Source: UBA2970 sp965221075 (lineage in GTDB: Bacteria > Verrucomicrobiota > Verrucomicrobiia > Limisphaerales > AAA164-E04). From it: a stretch of DNA of 64,000 nucleotides. The notes under the pieces are model-generated. The model had not been told where the DNA came from. It made no database searches and worked only from the letters and a program-made list of their open reading frames with translations. Made by a program: the position numbers and the translations under genes. The stretch is taken from assembly GCA_965221075.1 (NCBI GenBank), contig OZ244865.1:682001-746000 (forward strand), in the 5' to 3' direction. Below, one piece after another: positions 33,111-40,126 of this stretch; within the stretch, counting starts at the first letter, position 1, and each line of letters opens with the position of its first letter.

Positions 33111-34508
33111 CTACTGGCTCTGGTAGTAGCGGTCCACCCTTTCGGCCACGTCCCGGTACTCGATGTCCGTCTCGTAGATGCTCTTGAAGTGCTCGATCGC
33201 CTCCTCGGGGCGGCCGCTCTTCTCCTGCACCACTCCCAGATCGTAGAGCATCGCCATCCGCTCCTCGTCCATCCCGGACATTTCCGCCAGGGACGCCTTG
33301 AGGGTCCTCTCGGCCAGATCCAGCATGTTCCGCTGCGTGAAGCACTGGGCCAGGATCCGCCGGGATCGGTGCTTGAGATGGGGGTTCTTCTGGGCCTTCT
33401 GCAGCTCCTTGATGGCCTCCGGGAGCTCTCCGGACTCCCACAGCATCTTGCCCAGCTCGAAGCGCAGGGCCGTGTCGGAGGGGAAGCGCTCCACCATCTG
33501 GCGGGCGTGGTTCCTCCGCCAGGCCTCCCGCTCCCGGGCGATCGCATCCCGCTGCGCCTGGCAGTCCTCGTCGGCGGGATCGACCCGGGCCTCCCTCCGC
33601 TCGAACTCCTCGAGCTGCAGTTCGGCCAGAATCTGGTGGAGGGCGGGATCGCCGCCGCGGTCCGACGCCACCAGGCGCTGGTAGAGCCGCAGCGCTTCCT
33701 CGCCCTGCCCCGCCTTGCGGTGGAGGTCGGCCAGAGCGCGCAAGCGGGCCAGGTCCCCGGGGCTGTCCTCCAATTCCGCCTGGAGCTTCCGGATCTGGAG
33801 CAGCAGCGCGTCCAGGGCCTGCACCGGCTTCTCCTCCTGCTGCAGCTCGGCGGTCTTCTCCTGATCGCGGATGATGTCCCGGTAGGACCCTCCCTCCTCC
33901 TCGAGGGCCTGGTAGCCGCCCTCGCTCAGGGAGCGCCGCGCCGAGGCGTCCTTGAGCGCCTGCCTCAGGTCGGGATCGCCGGGATCGGACTTCAGCAGGT
34001 TCTTGAGCAGTTCCTCGGCCCTGGAGGCCTTGCCGACGGCGAAGAGCGCCTCGCAGAGCGGCAGCACGGTGTGGCGGTCCTGCGGATGCTGGCGGTGGGC
34101 CACCTCCAGGGAGAGGACCGCGGTCCTGGGATAGCCGCATTCCATGGCCGCCTGGGCCAGGGTCCGGTGGGCCGCAGCGTTGTCGGGATCGCCCGAGAGG
34201 ATGCCCTCGCAGACCGCCAGCGCGTCCTGGGGCTTGGTCCTCAGGAGCAGCTGGGCGTGGGCAAGGGCCCCCGAACTGCCCGCCATTCCCAGCACCTTGC
34301 GGAACAGCCCCTTGCGGCCGGAGTGCCGGCGGATCTGGGTGGCTCGCAGCAGCTCCCGGGCCTCGTAGCAGGACGGGGCGCGGCGCAGGACGTTCTCCAG
34401 GAGGGCGATGGCGTAGTCCAGGTTGCCGCGCTCGAAAGCCTGGCGGGCCTTGCCGTGCTGCTCCCTCAGGGGGGGAGGAAGCGACTGAGCGTCGGTCTCG
34501 GATGACAT
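33111..34508 (-). CDS. Tetratricopeptide repeat protein
   Basis: A 465-residue, soluble, helical protein. TPR-type units occur near the N-terminus (KARQAFERGNLDYAIALLENVLRRAP), around residues 90-190 (SLEVAHRQHPQDRHTVLPLCEALFAVGKASRAEELLKNLLKSDP) and at the end (LYDLGVVQEKSGRPEEAIEHFKSIYETD). A charged middle contains Glu/Gln-rich helices. It is probably a cytoplasmic protein-binding scaffold; no catalytic motif or signal peptide is seen. An ATG 60 bases upstream (34568) is in frame, but it lies inside the putative -10 box TAGCAT, so I choose 34508. It ends 7 bp from the prenyl synthase gene. Confidence 0.78.
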   Translation of the reverse strand: MSSETDAQSLPPPLREQHGKARQAFERGNLDYAIALLENVLRRAPSCYEARELLRATQIRRHSGRKGLFRKVLGMAGSSGALAHAQLLLRTKPQDALAVCEGILSGDPDNAAAHRTLAQAAMECGYPRTAVLSLEVAHRQHPQDRHTVLPLCEALFAVGKASRAEELLKNLLKSDPGDPDLRQALKDASARRSLSEGGYQALEEEGGSYRDIIRDQEKTAELQQEEKPVQALDALLLQIRKLQAELEDSPGDLARLRALADLHRKAGQGEEALRLYQRLVASDRGGDPALHQILAELQLEEFERREARVDPADEDCQAQRDAIAREREAWRRNHARQMVERFPSDTALRFELGKMLWESGELPEAIKELQKAQKNPHLKHRSRRILAQCFTQRNMLDLAERTLKASLAEMSGMDEERMAMLYDLGVVQEKSGRPEEAIEHFKSIYETDIEYRDVAERVDRYYQSQ

Positions 34509-34566
34509 GGGCGTGGAGCGGACCGCCAGAGCTTCCTCGCTGCCGGCGGCCGCGACCGGAACGGGC

Positions 34567-34596
34567 ATGCTAGGATCCCCGCCGCGCAGCCTTCAA
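34567..34596 (-). promoter_or_regulatory. Putative promoter of the TPR protein gene
   Basis: TTGAAG (34596-34591), 18 bp, TAGCAT (34572-34567). It overlaps the ATG at 34568, which argues for the internal start at 34508. Confidence 0.4.
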
Positions 34597-34612
34597 TTCC
34601 CTATTTGGGGGC

Positions 34613-34642
34613 TTGACCCGGACGGCAGGCGCCGCGAAGATT
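34613..34642 (+). promoter_or_regulatory. Putative tRNA-Leu promoter
   Basis: TTGACC (34613-34618), 18 bp, AAGATT (34637-34642), ending 12 bp before the mature tRNA 5' end. Confidence 0.55.
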
Positions 34643-34654
34643 GCCGCGCTGCCC

Positions 34655-34739
34655 GCGGTTATGGTGGAATTGGCAGACACGCAACCTTGAGGTGGTTGTG
34701 CCGCAAGGCGTGCAGGTTCAAGTCCTGCTAACCGCACCA
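34655..34739 (+). tRNA. tRNA-Leu (anticodon GAG)
   Basis: Acceptor GCGGTTA with TAACCGC, anticodon stem CAACC/GGTTG with loop TTGAGGT (anticodon GAG), a long variable arm (TGCCGCAAGGCG) typical of class II tRNAs, T arm GCAGG-TTCAAGT-CCTGC, and an encoded CCA. The 3' 22 bases overlap the coding end of ribE on the other strand. Confidence 0.97.
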
Positions 34740-35335
34740 TCCCTTCCTCCCTCCAGCAGCCTCTCGACGTGCCGTGCCAGGATGTCGGTCTCGAGGTTCA
34801 TGCGGGCGCCCACCCGGATCGACCCGAGGTTGGTGCTGGCGCGGGTGTGGGGGATGATCCACGCCCGGAACCCGCGCTTGCCTACCTCGGCCACCGTCAG
34901 GCTGATGCCGTCCAGGCACACCGAGCCCTTGGCGACGATGTAGCGCATCAGGGAGGCCGGCGCCTCGACATCCAGAAGGTGGTCCTCCCCCTTGGGAGTC
35001 CAGCCGGCGACCCGCGCCGTTCCATCCACATGCCCGGCGACCATGTGCCCCCCCAGTCGCCCGTCGGCCTTCAGGGGGCGCTCCAGGTTGACCGGCGATC
35101 CCTCGGAGAGGAACCGGAAGCCGGTCCGCTCCCAGGTCTCGCCGCAGAGGTGGAAGCGGATCCGGGAGGCTTTGTCCGTCGAGGTGGCCGTCAGGCAGCA
35201 GCCGTTGACCGCCAGGCTTCCTCCCGCCGGCAGATCCCGGACCACGAGCTGCGCCCCGATCTCCAGGGAGCATCCCCCGTTTCCGGGCTCCATCCGCAGG
35301 ATGGACCCGACCTCCTCAACGATTCCGGTGAACAT
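34718..35335 (-). CDS. ribE: Riboflavin synthase alpha subunit
   Basis: A 205-residue protein with two tandem lumazine-binding barrels. It opens MFTGIVEEVGSI; the first half has SLAVNGCCLTATS and the second has GHMVAGHVDGTARV and SVCLDGISLTVAEV. It dismutates two lumazines to riboflavin. The start overlaps ribD by 20 bp, so the two are one operon. Oddly, the frame runs into the tRNA-Leu gene: its last seven codons and stop are antisense to the tRNA 3' half and its CCA. The normal protein end would be about ten residues earlier, so a stop codon was probably lost and replaced by one inside the tRNA. Confidence 0.94.
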   Translation of the reverse strand: MFTGIVEEVGSILRMEPGNGGCSLEIGAQLVVRDLPAGGSLAVNGCCLTATSTDKASRIRFHLCGETWERTGFRFLSEGSPVNLERPLKADGRLGGHMVAGHVDGTARVAGWTPKGEDHLLDVEAPASLMRYIVAKGSVCLDGISLTVAEVGKRGFRAWIIPHTRASTNLGSIRVGARMNLETDILARHVERLLEGGRDGAVSRT

Positions 35336-36479
35336 GGCTGGCGCGGGGAGCGATGGAAGCGGTGAGCAGCAGATCCCGGCCGGCCTCCCTCCAGCGGATC
35401 CCTTCCAGGCGGGGAAAGGCCTCGGGACTCTCGCGGCCCCGGCCGGCCACTGCCGGGACCGAGTCCGCTCCGCCCAGGATCAGGGGAGCGTAGAAGAAGG
35501 CGACGCGCTGGGCCAGGCCTTCCTCCAGGAAGGAGGCGTGGATCCGCCCCCCTCCCTCCACCAGCAGGCTGGTGACGCCCTCTTCGCCCATGCGCTCCAG
35601 CAGCCATGGCAGGCTGAGGCCGCCTTCCGCCTCGGGCGCCTGCCATACCCGCACCCGCTCCCGGAGCGCCTCCACCCGCCGGGGGTCGGATCCGGGACCC
35701 ACCACCACGGTGGTCAGGGAGGCCATGGGATCGCGGCACAGGCGGGAGGAGAGAGGGGTGCGCGCCCGGCTGTCGAGCACCCACCGGGACAGCCGCTTGC
35801 GGGGGTGCGGGCGCCGGAGCCCGGGCCCCTCGCGCACGGTGAGAGAGGGATCGTCCTCCAGCACGGTCCGTATGCCTGCCAGGACCGCGTCGTGCGAGAG
35901 CCTAAGGTCCATGGCCCGGCGGCGCGAGGCGAGGCCGGTGATCCAGCGGGACTCCCCCCTGGAGGTGGCGATCCTCCCGTCCAGGGTCATGGCCGCCTTG
36001 AGGGTCGCCAGGGGGCGGCCGTGGCGGATCCAGTGGTTGAAGCCGAAGTTGAGCTCGCCGGCCTCCTCCTCCAGGAGCCCCTGCTCCACGCGGATCCCCG
36101 CCTCCTCCAGCAGGGCGAGCCCCCGTCCGGCATGGCGGGGGTTGGGATCGATGGCGGCGACCACCGCTCTCCCGATGCCGCTCCTCGCCAGGGCTTCGGT
36201 GCAGGGAGGGGTGCGTCCCTGGGTCGAGCAGGGCTCCAGGGTGACGTAGAGGGTGGCGCCTTCGGGGCTCTCTCCCCGCCTCTCGGCGTCCCTGAGAGCC
36301 TCGATCTCGGCATGGGGCAGGCCCGGTCTCCGGTGCCAGCCCTGGCCCAGCATGGCGTTGTTCCTCACCAGCACCGCTCCCACGGCGGGATTGGGGGACG
36401 CCGATCCCCGGCCCCGGCGCGCCAGGCGCAGTGCCCACTTCATCCATTGGCGGTCCTTCCTGGAAGGGATCTGGCTCAT
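35316..36479 (-). CDS. ribD: Bifunctional diaminohydroxyphosphoribosylaminopyrimidine deaminase / reductase
   Basis: A 387-residue, two-domain enzyme for steps two and three of riboflavin synthesis. The N-terminal cytidine-deaminase-like domain has GLPHAEIEAL and YVTLEPCSTQGRTPPCTEAL, giving the zinc ligands His, Cys and Cys and the catalytic Glu. The C-terminal reductase has KAAMTLDGRIATSRGESRWITG and the NADPH segment LLVEGGGRIHASFL. I start at the ATG at 36479 (MSQIPSRKDRQWMKWAL), because the 28 upstream residues are not conserved. It is followed by ribE with overlap. Confidence 0.95.
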   Translation of the reverse strand: MSQIPSRKDRQWMKWALRLARRGRGSASPNPAVGAVLVRNNAMLGQGWHRRPGLPHAEIEALRDAERRGESPEGATLYVTLEPCSTQGRTPPCTEALARSGIGRAVVAAIDPNPRHAGRGLALLEEAGIRVEQGLLEEEAGELNFGFNHWIRHGRPLATLKAAMTLDGRIATSRGESRWITGLASRRRAMDLRLSHDAVLAGIRTVLEDDPSLTVREGPGLRRPHPRKRLSRWVLDSRARTPLSSRLCRDPMASLTTVVVGPGSDPRRVEALRERVRVWQAPEAEGGLSLPWLLERMGEEGVTSLLVEGGGRIHASFLEEGLAQRVAFFYAPLILGGADSVPAVAGRGRESPEAFPRLEGIRWREAGRDLLLTASIAPRASHVHRNR

Positions 36480-36694
36480 TCCCGGGGGGCTGCTCCAGGA
36501 CCCATGGAAGGCGGTCCCGCAGTCCGGAGCCGGATTGTAGTCCGCAAGGGAGGAACGCCGCAAACCAATGCCGGAACCGGCGGAATCGCCGCGGATCGGG
36601 CGGACCAGGGAACGTCCCTTCCGGAGCCCGCCTCCTCTGTCGGGACGGCTTGCAGTTCCGGTCCTGGAGGGGCAGCATCGCCCCGGAAGCGCCG

Positions 36695-37459
36695 ATGAAG
36701 AGAACCCGCGCCGGAGCCTTCACCCTGATCGAGCTGCTGGTGGTGATCGCGATCATCGCCATCCTCGCCGGCATGCTCCTTCCGGCCCTGACCCGGGCCA
36801 AGTTCAAGGCGAAGGTGATCAGCTGCACCTCCAACTACCGCCAGTGGGGGATCGCGGTCACCATGTACGCCGGAGACGACAAGAAGGCCCTGTTCCCTTC
36901 GGCTCCGATGCCGGTCACCGGACTCAATCCCTGGGATGTGGGAGTGGATTTCCCCGTACTGGTCGAGCCCTACGGCATGACCGTCCCCATGTGGTTCTGC
37001 CCGGTCCGACCCAAGGAGGCGCAGGCCGCCCAGGACTGGTTCAGGGAGAACTCCGGCGGGCGGTCGATAGCCGACGTGGCCGATCTCAACGAGTACCACC
37101 GCAGGCGCTTCGTCAGCTTCGCCATCATCTTCCACAGCTGGTGGGTGCCCCGCGCCGCCGGGGGGAGCCGCTGGTTCCCGGTCCCCCCGGGGGCTTCGGG
37201 AAGCGGCGCATGGAACCATCCCGACGGGTGGCCCCTGGGAGCCGACGACCGCCGCATCTCCCTCAAGCCGGTGATGACCGACCAGTGCCAGCACGCGGCC
37301 GCGCTGGGGCCTCCCGACCTGGAGAAGGCGGTCAGCGGCCATCCCTTCTCCTCGAGGGTGGAATCGGTCAACCTGCTCTTCGGGGACGGCCATGTGGAGA
37401 CCCGGCCCCGGGGCTCCCTGGAGTGGCGCTACTCCGGGAACTGGCACAGCTTCTACTAG
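36695..37459 (+). CDS. Prepilin-type N-terminal methylation domain protein (PulG-like)
   Basis: A 254-residue secreted protein. A short basic leader is cut before Phe in GAFTLIELLVVIAIIAILAGMLLPALTRAK, the classic type IV pilin/pseudopilin signal with Glu at mature position 5. The C-terminal part has SVNLLFGDGHVETR, the FxDGHV motif of the H-X9-DG family that is expanded in Verrucomicrobiota and Planctomycetes. Such proteins are exported by type IV pilus or type II secretion machinery; none of it is encoded here. It stands alone. Two Cys near the middle (FCP, and one near the N-terminus, ISCTSN) may form a disulfide. Confidence 0.88.
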   Translation: MKRTRAGAFTLIELLVVIAIIAILAGMLLPALTRAKFKAKVISCTSNYRQWGIAVTMYAGDDKKALFPSAPMPVTGLNPWDVGVDFPVLVEPYGMTVPMWFCPVRPKEAQAAQDWFRENSGGRSIADVADLNEYHRRRFVSFAIIFHSWWVPRAAGGSRWFPVPPGASGSGAWNHPDGWPLGADDRRISLKPVMTDQCQHAAALGPPDLEKAVSGHPFSSRVESVNLLFGDGHVETRPRGSLEWRYSGNWHSFY

Positions 37460-37621
37460 GGGCTCCGGATCTTCCCCCGCCAGGGCCGGGATCCCCTCCA
37501 GCGGCCGAAGGAGGCGCGCGATCCAGCCGTCCGCACGGCGGTTCTTGCGCGCTGGCCTGGCGGCGGCCGGATCCCGCGGTGGTCCGGGAGGACGCCGCGG
37601 GATGGAAGCGGCGCCGGGGCC

Positions 37622-38188
37622 TCAGCCCAGATCCAGGAAGTTGGCCAGGAGCTCCTTGCCGTGCTGGGTGAGGATGCTCTCGGGATGGAACTGCACGCCC
37701 CAGAGGGGAAGCTCCCGGTGCCGCAGCCCCATGATCTCCCCTTCGGCGGTCCAGGCGGTGATCTCCAGGCAGCCGGGCAGGCTGTCCCTGTCGACGGCCA
37801 GGGAGTGGTAGCGGGTGGCCTGGAAGGGGCTGGGGATGCTGCGGAACAGATCCTTCCCGTCGTGCAGGATGGGGGAGGTCTTGCCGTGCATCAGCCGGTA
37901 GTTGACCTCGATCCGGGCGGAGTAGACCTCGGCGATGCACTGGTGCCCCAGGCAGACCCCGAGGATGGGGGCCTTTCCGGCCATGAGGCGGATCACCTGG
38001 TTGGAGACGCCCGCCTGGGCGGGGGTGCAGGGACCGGGCGAGACGAGGATGCGGCGGGGCGCCAGGGCGAGGACCTCCTCCGGCTCGATCTCGTCGTTGC
38101 GGACCACCTTCATCTCCACCTGCAGCTCGCCCAGGTACTGGACCAGGTTGAAGGTGAACGAGTCGTAGTTGTCGATGACCAGCATCAT
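37622..38188 (-). CDS. pabA: Anthranilate / aminodeoxychorismate synthase glutamine amidotransferase subunit
   Basis: A 188-residue class I glutamine amidotransferase. It starts MLVIDNYDSFTFNLVQYLGEL; the nucleophile is Cys79 in GVCLGHQ, and the His/Glu pair is in GVQFHPESILT. It supplies ammonia to a TrpE or PabB partner acting on chorismate. The sequence cannot decide between TrpG and PabA, and many bacteria use one protein for both. Neither trpE nor pabB is next to it. It lies 25 bp after kdsA and is probably in the galE-kdsA-pabA unit. Confidence 0.88.
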   Translation of the reverse strand: MMLVIDNYDSFTFNLVQYLGELQVEMKVVRNDEIEPEEVLALAPRRILVSPGPCTPAQAGVSNQVIRLMAGKAPILGVCLGHQCIAEVYSARIEVNYRLMHGKTSPILHDGKDLFRSIPSPFQATRYHSLAVDRDSLPGCLEITAWTAEGEIMGLRHRELPLWGVQFHPESILTQHGKELLANFLDLG

Positions 38189-38213
38189 GGGCGCGTTCCC
38201 CCGCTCCTGGAGG

Positions 38214-39068
38214 CTACCGGATTTCCCCGTCCGGGGAAGCCTCCGGCCGGCGGGCGGAGGGCAGGCAGGCGGCGATGGCCAGGCACTGGCCGACGAGCGC
38301 GGCCAGCCCGGAGAGGGGGACCATGTTGGGGCCGTCGCTCAGGGCCCGGGCCGGTTCGGGGTGGGTCTCGACGAACAGGCCGTCGGCCCCGGCGGCGACC
38401 GCGGCCCTGGCCAGGACGGGAGCGAACTCTCCCTGGCCCCCGGACCGGTCCCCCCCGGCTCCGGGCATCTGCACCGAGTGGGTGGCGTCGAAGAGGACCG
38501 GAACGCCCAGGCGCTTCATCAGGGGAAGGGAGCGCATGTCGGCCACCAGGTTGTGGTAGCCGAAGGTGGTTCCCCGCTCGGTCAGGAGGATCCTGGAGCT
38601 GCCCGCCTTGCGCAGCTTGTCGACCACGCTGGACATCTCGGCGGGGGCGGCGAACTGCCCCTTCTTGACGTTGACCACGCATCCGGTGGCCGCCGCGGCG
38701 CAGAGGAGATCGGTCTGCCGGCTCAGGAAGGCGGGGATCTGCAGCACGTCCGCCACCTCGCCGGCCCGCCGGGCCTCCTCCACCGTATGGACGTCCGTGA
38801 CCAGCGGCAGCGAGTGGCGGGAGCGGACCCGGGCCAGGATCTCCAGCCCCGAGGCTATCCCCGGCCCGCGGTAGGCATCGATCGACGTGCGGTTGGCCTT
38901 GTCGTAGCTGGCCTTGAACAGGCAGGGCAGCGGAAGCTCGCTCAGGGCGCCGGCCACCTCCATGCACATCTCCTCGCTCTCGATCACGCAGGGGCCGGCC
39001 ACCAGGAAGAGGGAGCCTCCTCCCTCCAGCCTCTCCCACAGCGCCTCCGGAGCACGCGAAGCGCTCAC
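38214..39068 (-). CDS. kdsA: 3-deoxy-8-phosphooctulonate synthase (KDO-8-P synthase)
   Basis: A 284-residue TIM-barrel enzyme condensing arabinose 5-phosphate and PEP for the LPS inner core. It shows LFLVAGPCVIESEEM, PCLFKASYDKANRTS, the PEP Lys in VVNVKKGQFAAP, LTERGTTFGYHNLVADMR, LFDATHSVQMPG and GLFVETHPEP. The segment SGGQGEFAPVLARAAVAAG is also typical. The initiator is a GTG directly after the galE stop (1-bp gap), so the two are translationally coupled. It confirms KDO-containing lipopolysaccharide. Confidence 0.95.
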   Translation of the reverse strand: MSASRAPEALWERLEGGGSLFLVAGPCVIESEEMCMEVAGALSELPLPCLFKASYDKANRTSIDAYRGPGIASGLEILARVRSRHSLPLVTDVHTVEEARRAGEVADVLQIPAFLSRQTDLLCAAAATGCVVNVKKGQFAAPAEMSSVVDKLRKAGSSRILLTERGTTFGYHNLVADMRSLPLMKRLGVPVLFDATHSVQMPGAGGDRSGGQGEFAPVLARAAVAAGADGLFVETHPEPARALSDGPNMVPLSGLAALVGQCLAIAACLPSARRPEASPDGEIR

Positions 39069-39069
39069 G

Positions 39070-40041
39070 CTATCCGCCGTAGCCGCGAGGGTGGGCCCGG
39101 TGCCATTGCCACGCCGATTCCACCATCGTGGCGATGTCCGCATGCCGCGGCTTCCATCCCAGTTCCGCCAGGCGGGAGGAGAGGGCGGCCACCAGCCGGG
39201 GTGGATCCCCCTCCCGCCGCCCTTCCTCCACCACCGGTATCGGCTTTCCCGAGACCTTCTCGCAGGCGGCGATCACCTCCCGCACGGAGTGCCCCCTTCC
39301 CGTGCCCAGGTTGTGGAAGCCGCTCAGGGGGGCCTGGGCGGCCAGGAGGTGGGCCTGGGCCAGGTCGGCGACATGGACGTAGTCCCGGATGCAGGTGCCG
39401 TCGGGGGTGGGGTAGTCGGTCCCGAAGATCCGCGCGTTCTCCCGCCGGCCCAGGCAGGCCTGGATCAGGCTGGGCACCAGGTGCGTCTCGACGCGGTGGT
39501 CCTCGCCGCAGCGGGCGGTGGCCCCGCAGGCGTTGAAGTAGCGGAAGGCGGCGAAGTCCAGGCCGTGGATCCTCCGGTACCACTCCAGCATCCCCTCCAC
39601 CATCCGCTTGGACTCGCCGTAGGGGCTGACCGGACGGGCGGGGCACTCCTCGTCGACGGGAATCCGCTCCGGAACGCCGTAGACCGAGCAGGAGGAGCTG
39701 AACACCAGCTTGCGCACCCGGCGCTCCACGCAGGCCTCCAGCAGCTCCAGGCTCCCCCCCACGTTGTTGCGGAAGTAGTCCCCGGGCCTCTTCATGGACT
39801 CCCCCACCAGGGCCGAGGCGGCGAAGTGGGCGACCACCTCGGGGCGGGAGCGGCCGAACGCCTCCCGCAGGTCCTCCCGGCGGCCGGTCGAGCCCACCAC
39901 CAGCTCGGCCTCGGGATGGACGGCCTGGCGGTGCCCCTCGCTCAGATCGTCGAGCACCACCACCCGGTGCCCCGCCTCCACCCAGGCCTCGACGCACACC
40001 GAGCCGATGTAGCCGGCCCCGCCGGTGATCAGAGCGTTCAT
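39070..40041 (-). CDS. galE: UDP-glucose 4-epimerase
   Basis: A 323-residue extended SDR enzyme. The NAD loop is ALITGGAGYIGSVCVEA; the catalytic Ser-Tyr-Lys appear as FSSSCSVYG and SPYGESKRMVE. RYFNACGATARCGEDH and CIRDYVHVADLAQAHLLA are GalE hallmarks. It interconverts UDP-glucose and UDP-galactose for polysaccharide or LPS. The ATG at 40041 begins the first strand. It heads the galE-kdsA-pabA unit and diverges from the GATase-like gene over 85 bp that hold a symmetric promoter pair. Confidence 0.93.
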   Translation of the reverse strand: MNALITGGAGYIGSVCVEAWVEAGHRVVVLDDLSEGHRQAVHPEAELVVGSTGRREDLREAFGRSRPEVVAHFAASALVGESMKRPGDYFRNNVGGSLELLEACVERRVRKLVFSSSCSVYGVPERIPVDEECPARPVSPYGESKRMVEGMLEWYRRIHGLDFAAFRYFNACGATARCGEDHRVETHLVPSLIQACLGRRENARIFGTDYPTPDGTCIRDYVHVADLAQAHLLAAQAPLSGFHNLGTGRGHSVREVIAACEKVSGKPIPVVEEGRREGDPPRLVAALSSRLAELGWKPRHADIATMVESAWQWHRAHPRGYGG

Positions 40042-40072
40042 GGCTCGGGGCGCGGTTCCATCGGCAGAAGGG

Positions 40073-40105
40073 GTTCTTGCCGCTCGGGGCTCCGAAGGCA
40101 AGAAT
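40073..40105. promoter_or_regulatory. Symmetric overlapping divergent promoters (galE / GATase-like gene)
   Basis: TTCTTGCC (40074-40081) and GGCAAGAA (40097-40104) form a perfect 8-bp inverted repeat with a 15-bp gap. Rightward this reads TTGCCG (40077-40082), 17 bp, AAGAAT (40100-40105). Leftward it reads TTGCCT (40101-40096), 17 bp, AAGAAC (40078-40073). Each promoter's -35 overlaps the other's -10, so the two should exclude each other. Confidence 0.55.
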
Positions 40106-40126
40106 CAATTGGCGCCTCCTTCCGCC

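Noticed and set aside
34509..34568. Upstream ATG (34568) as start of the TPR protein
   Set aside because: The ATG lies within the putative -10 box TAGCAT, so it would not be transcribed; the ATG at 34508 is preferred.
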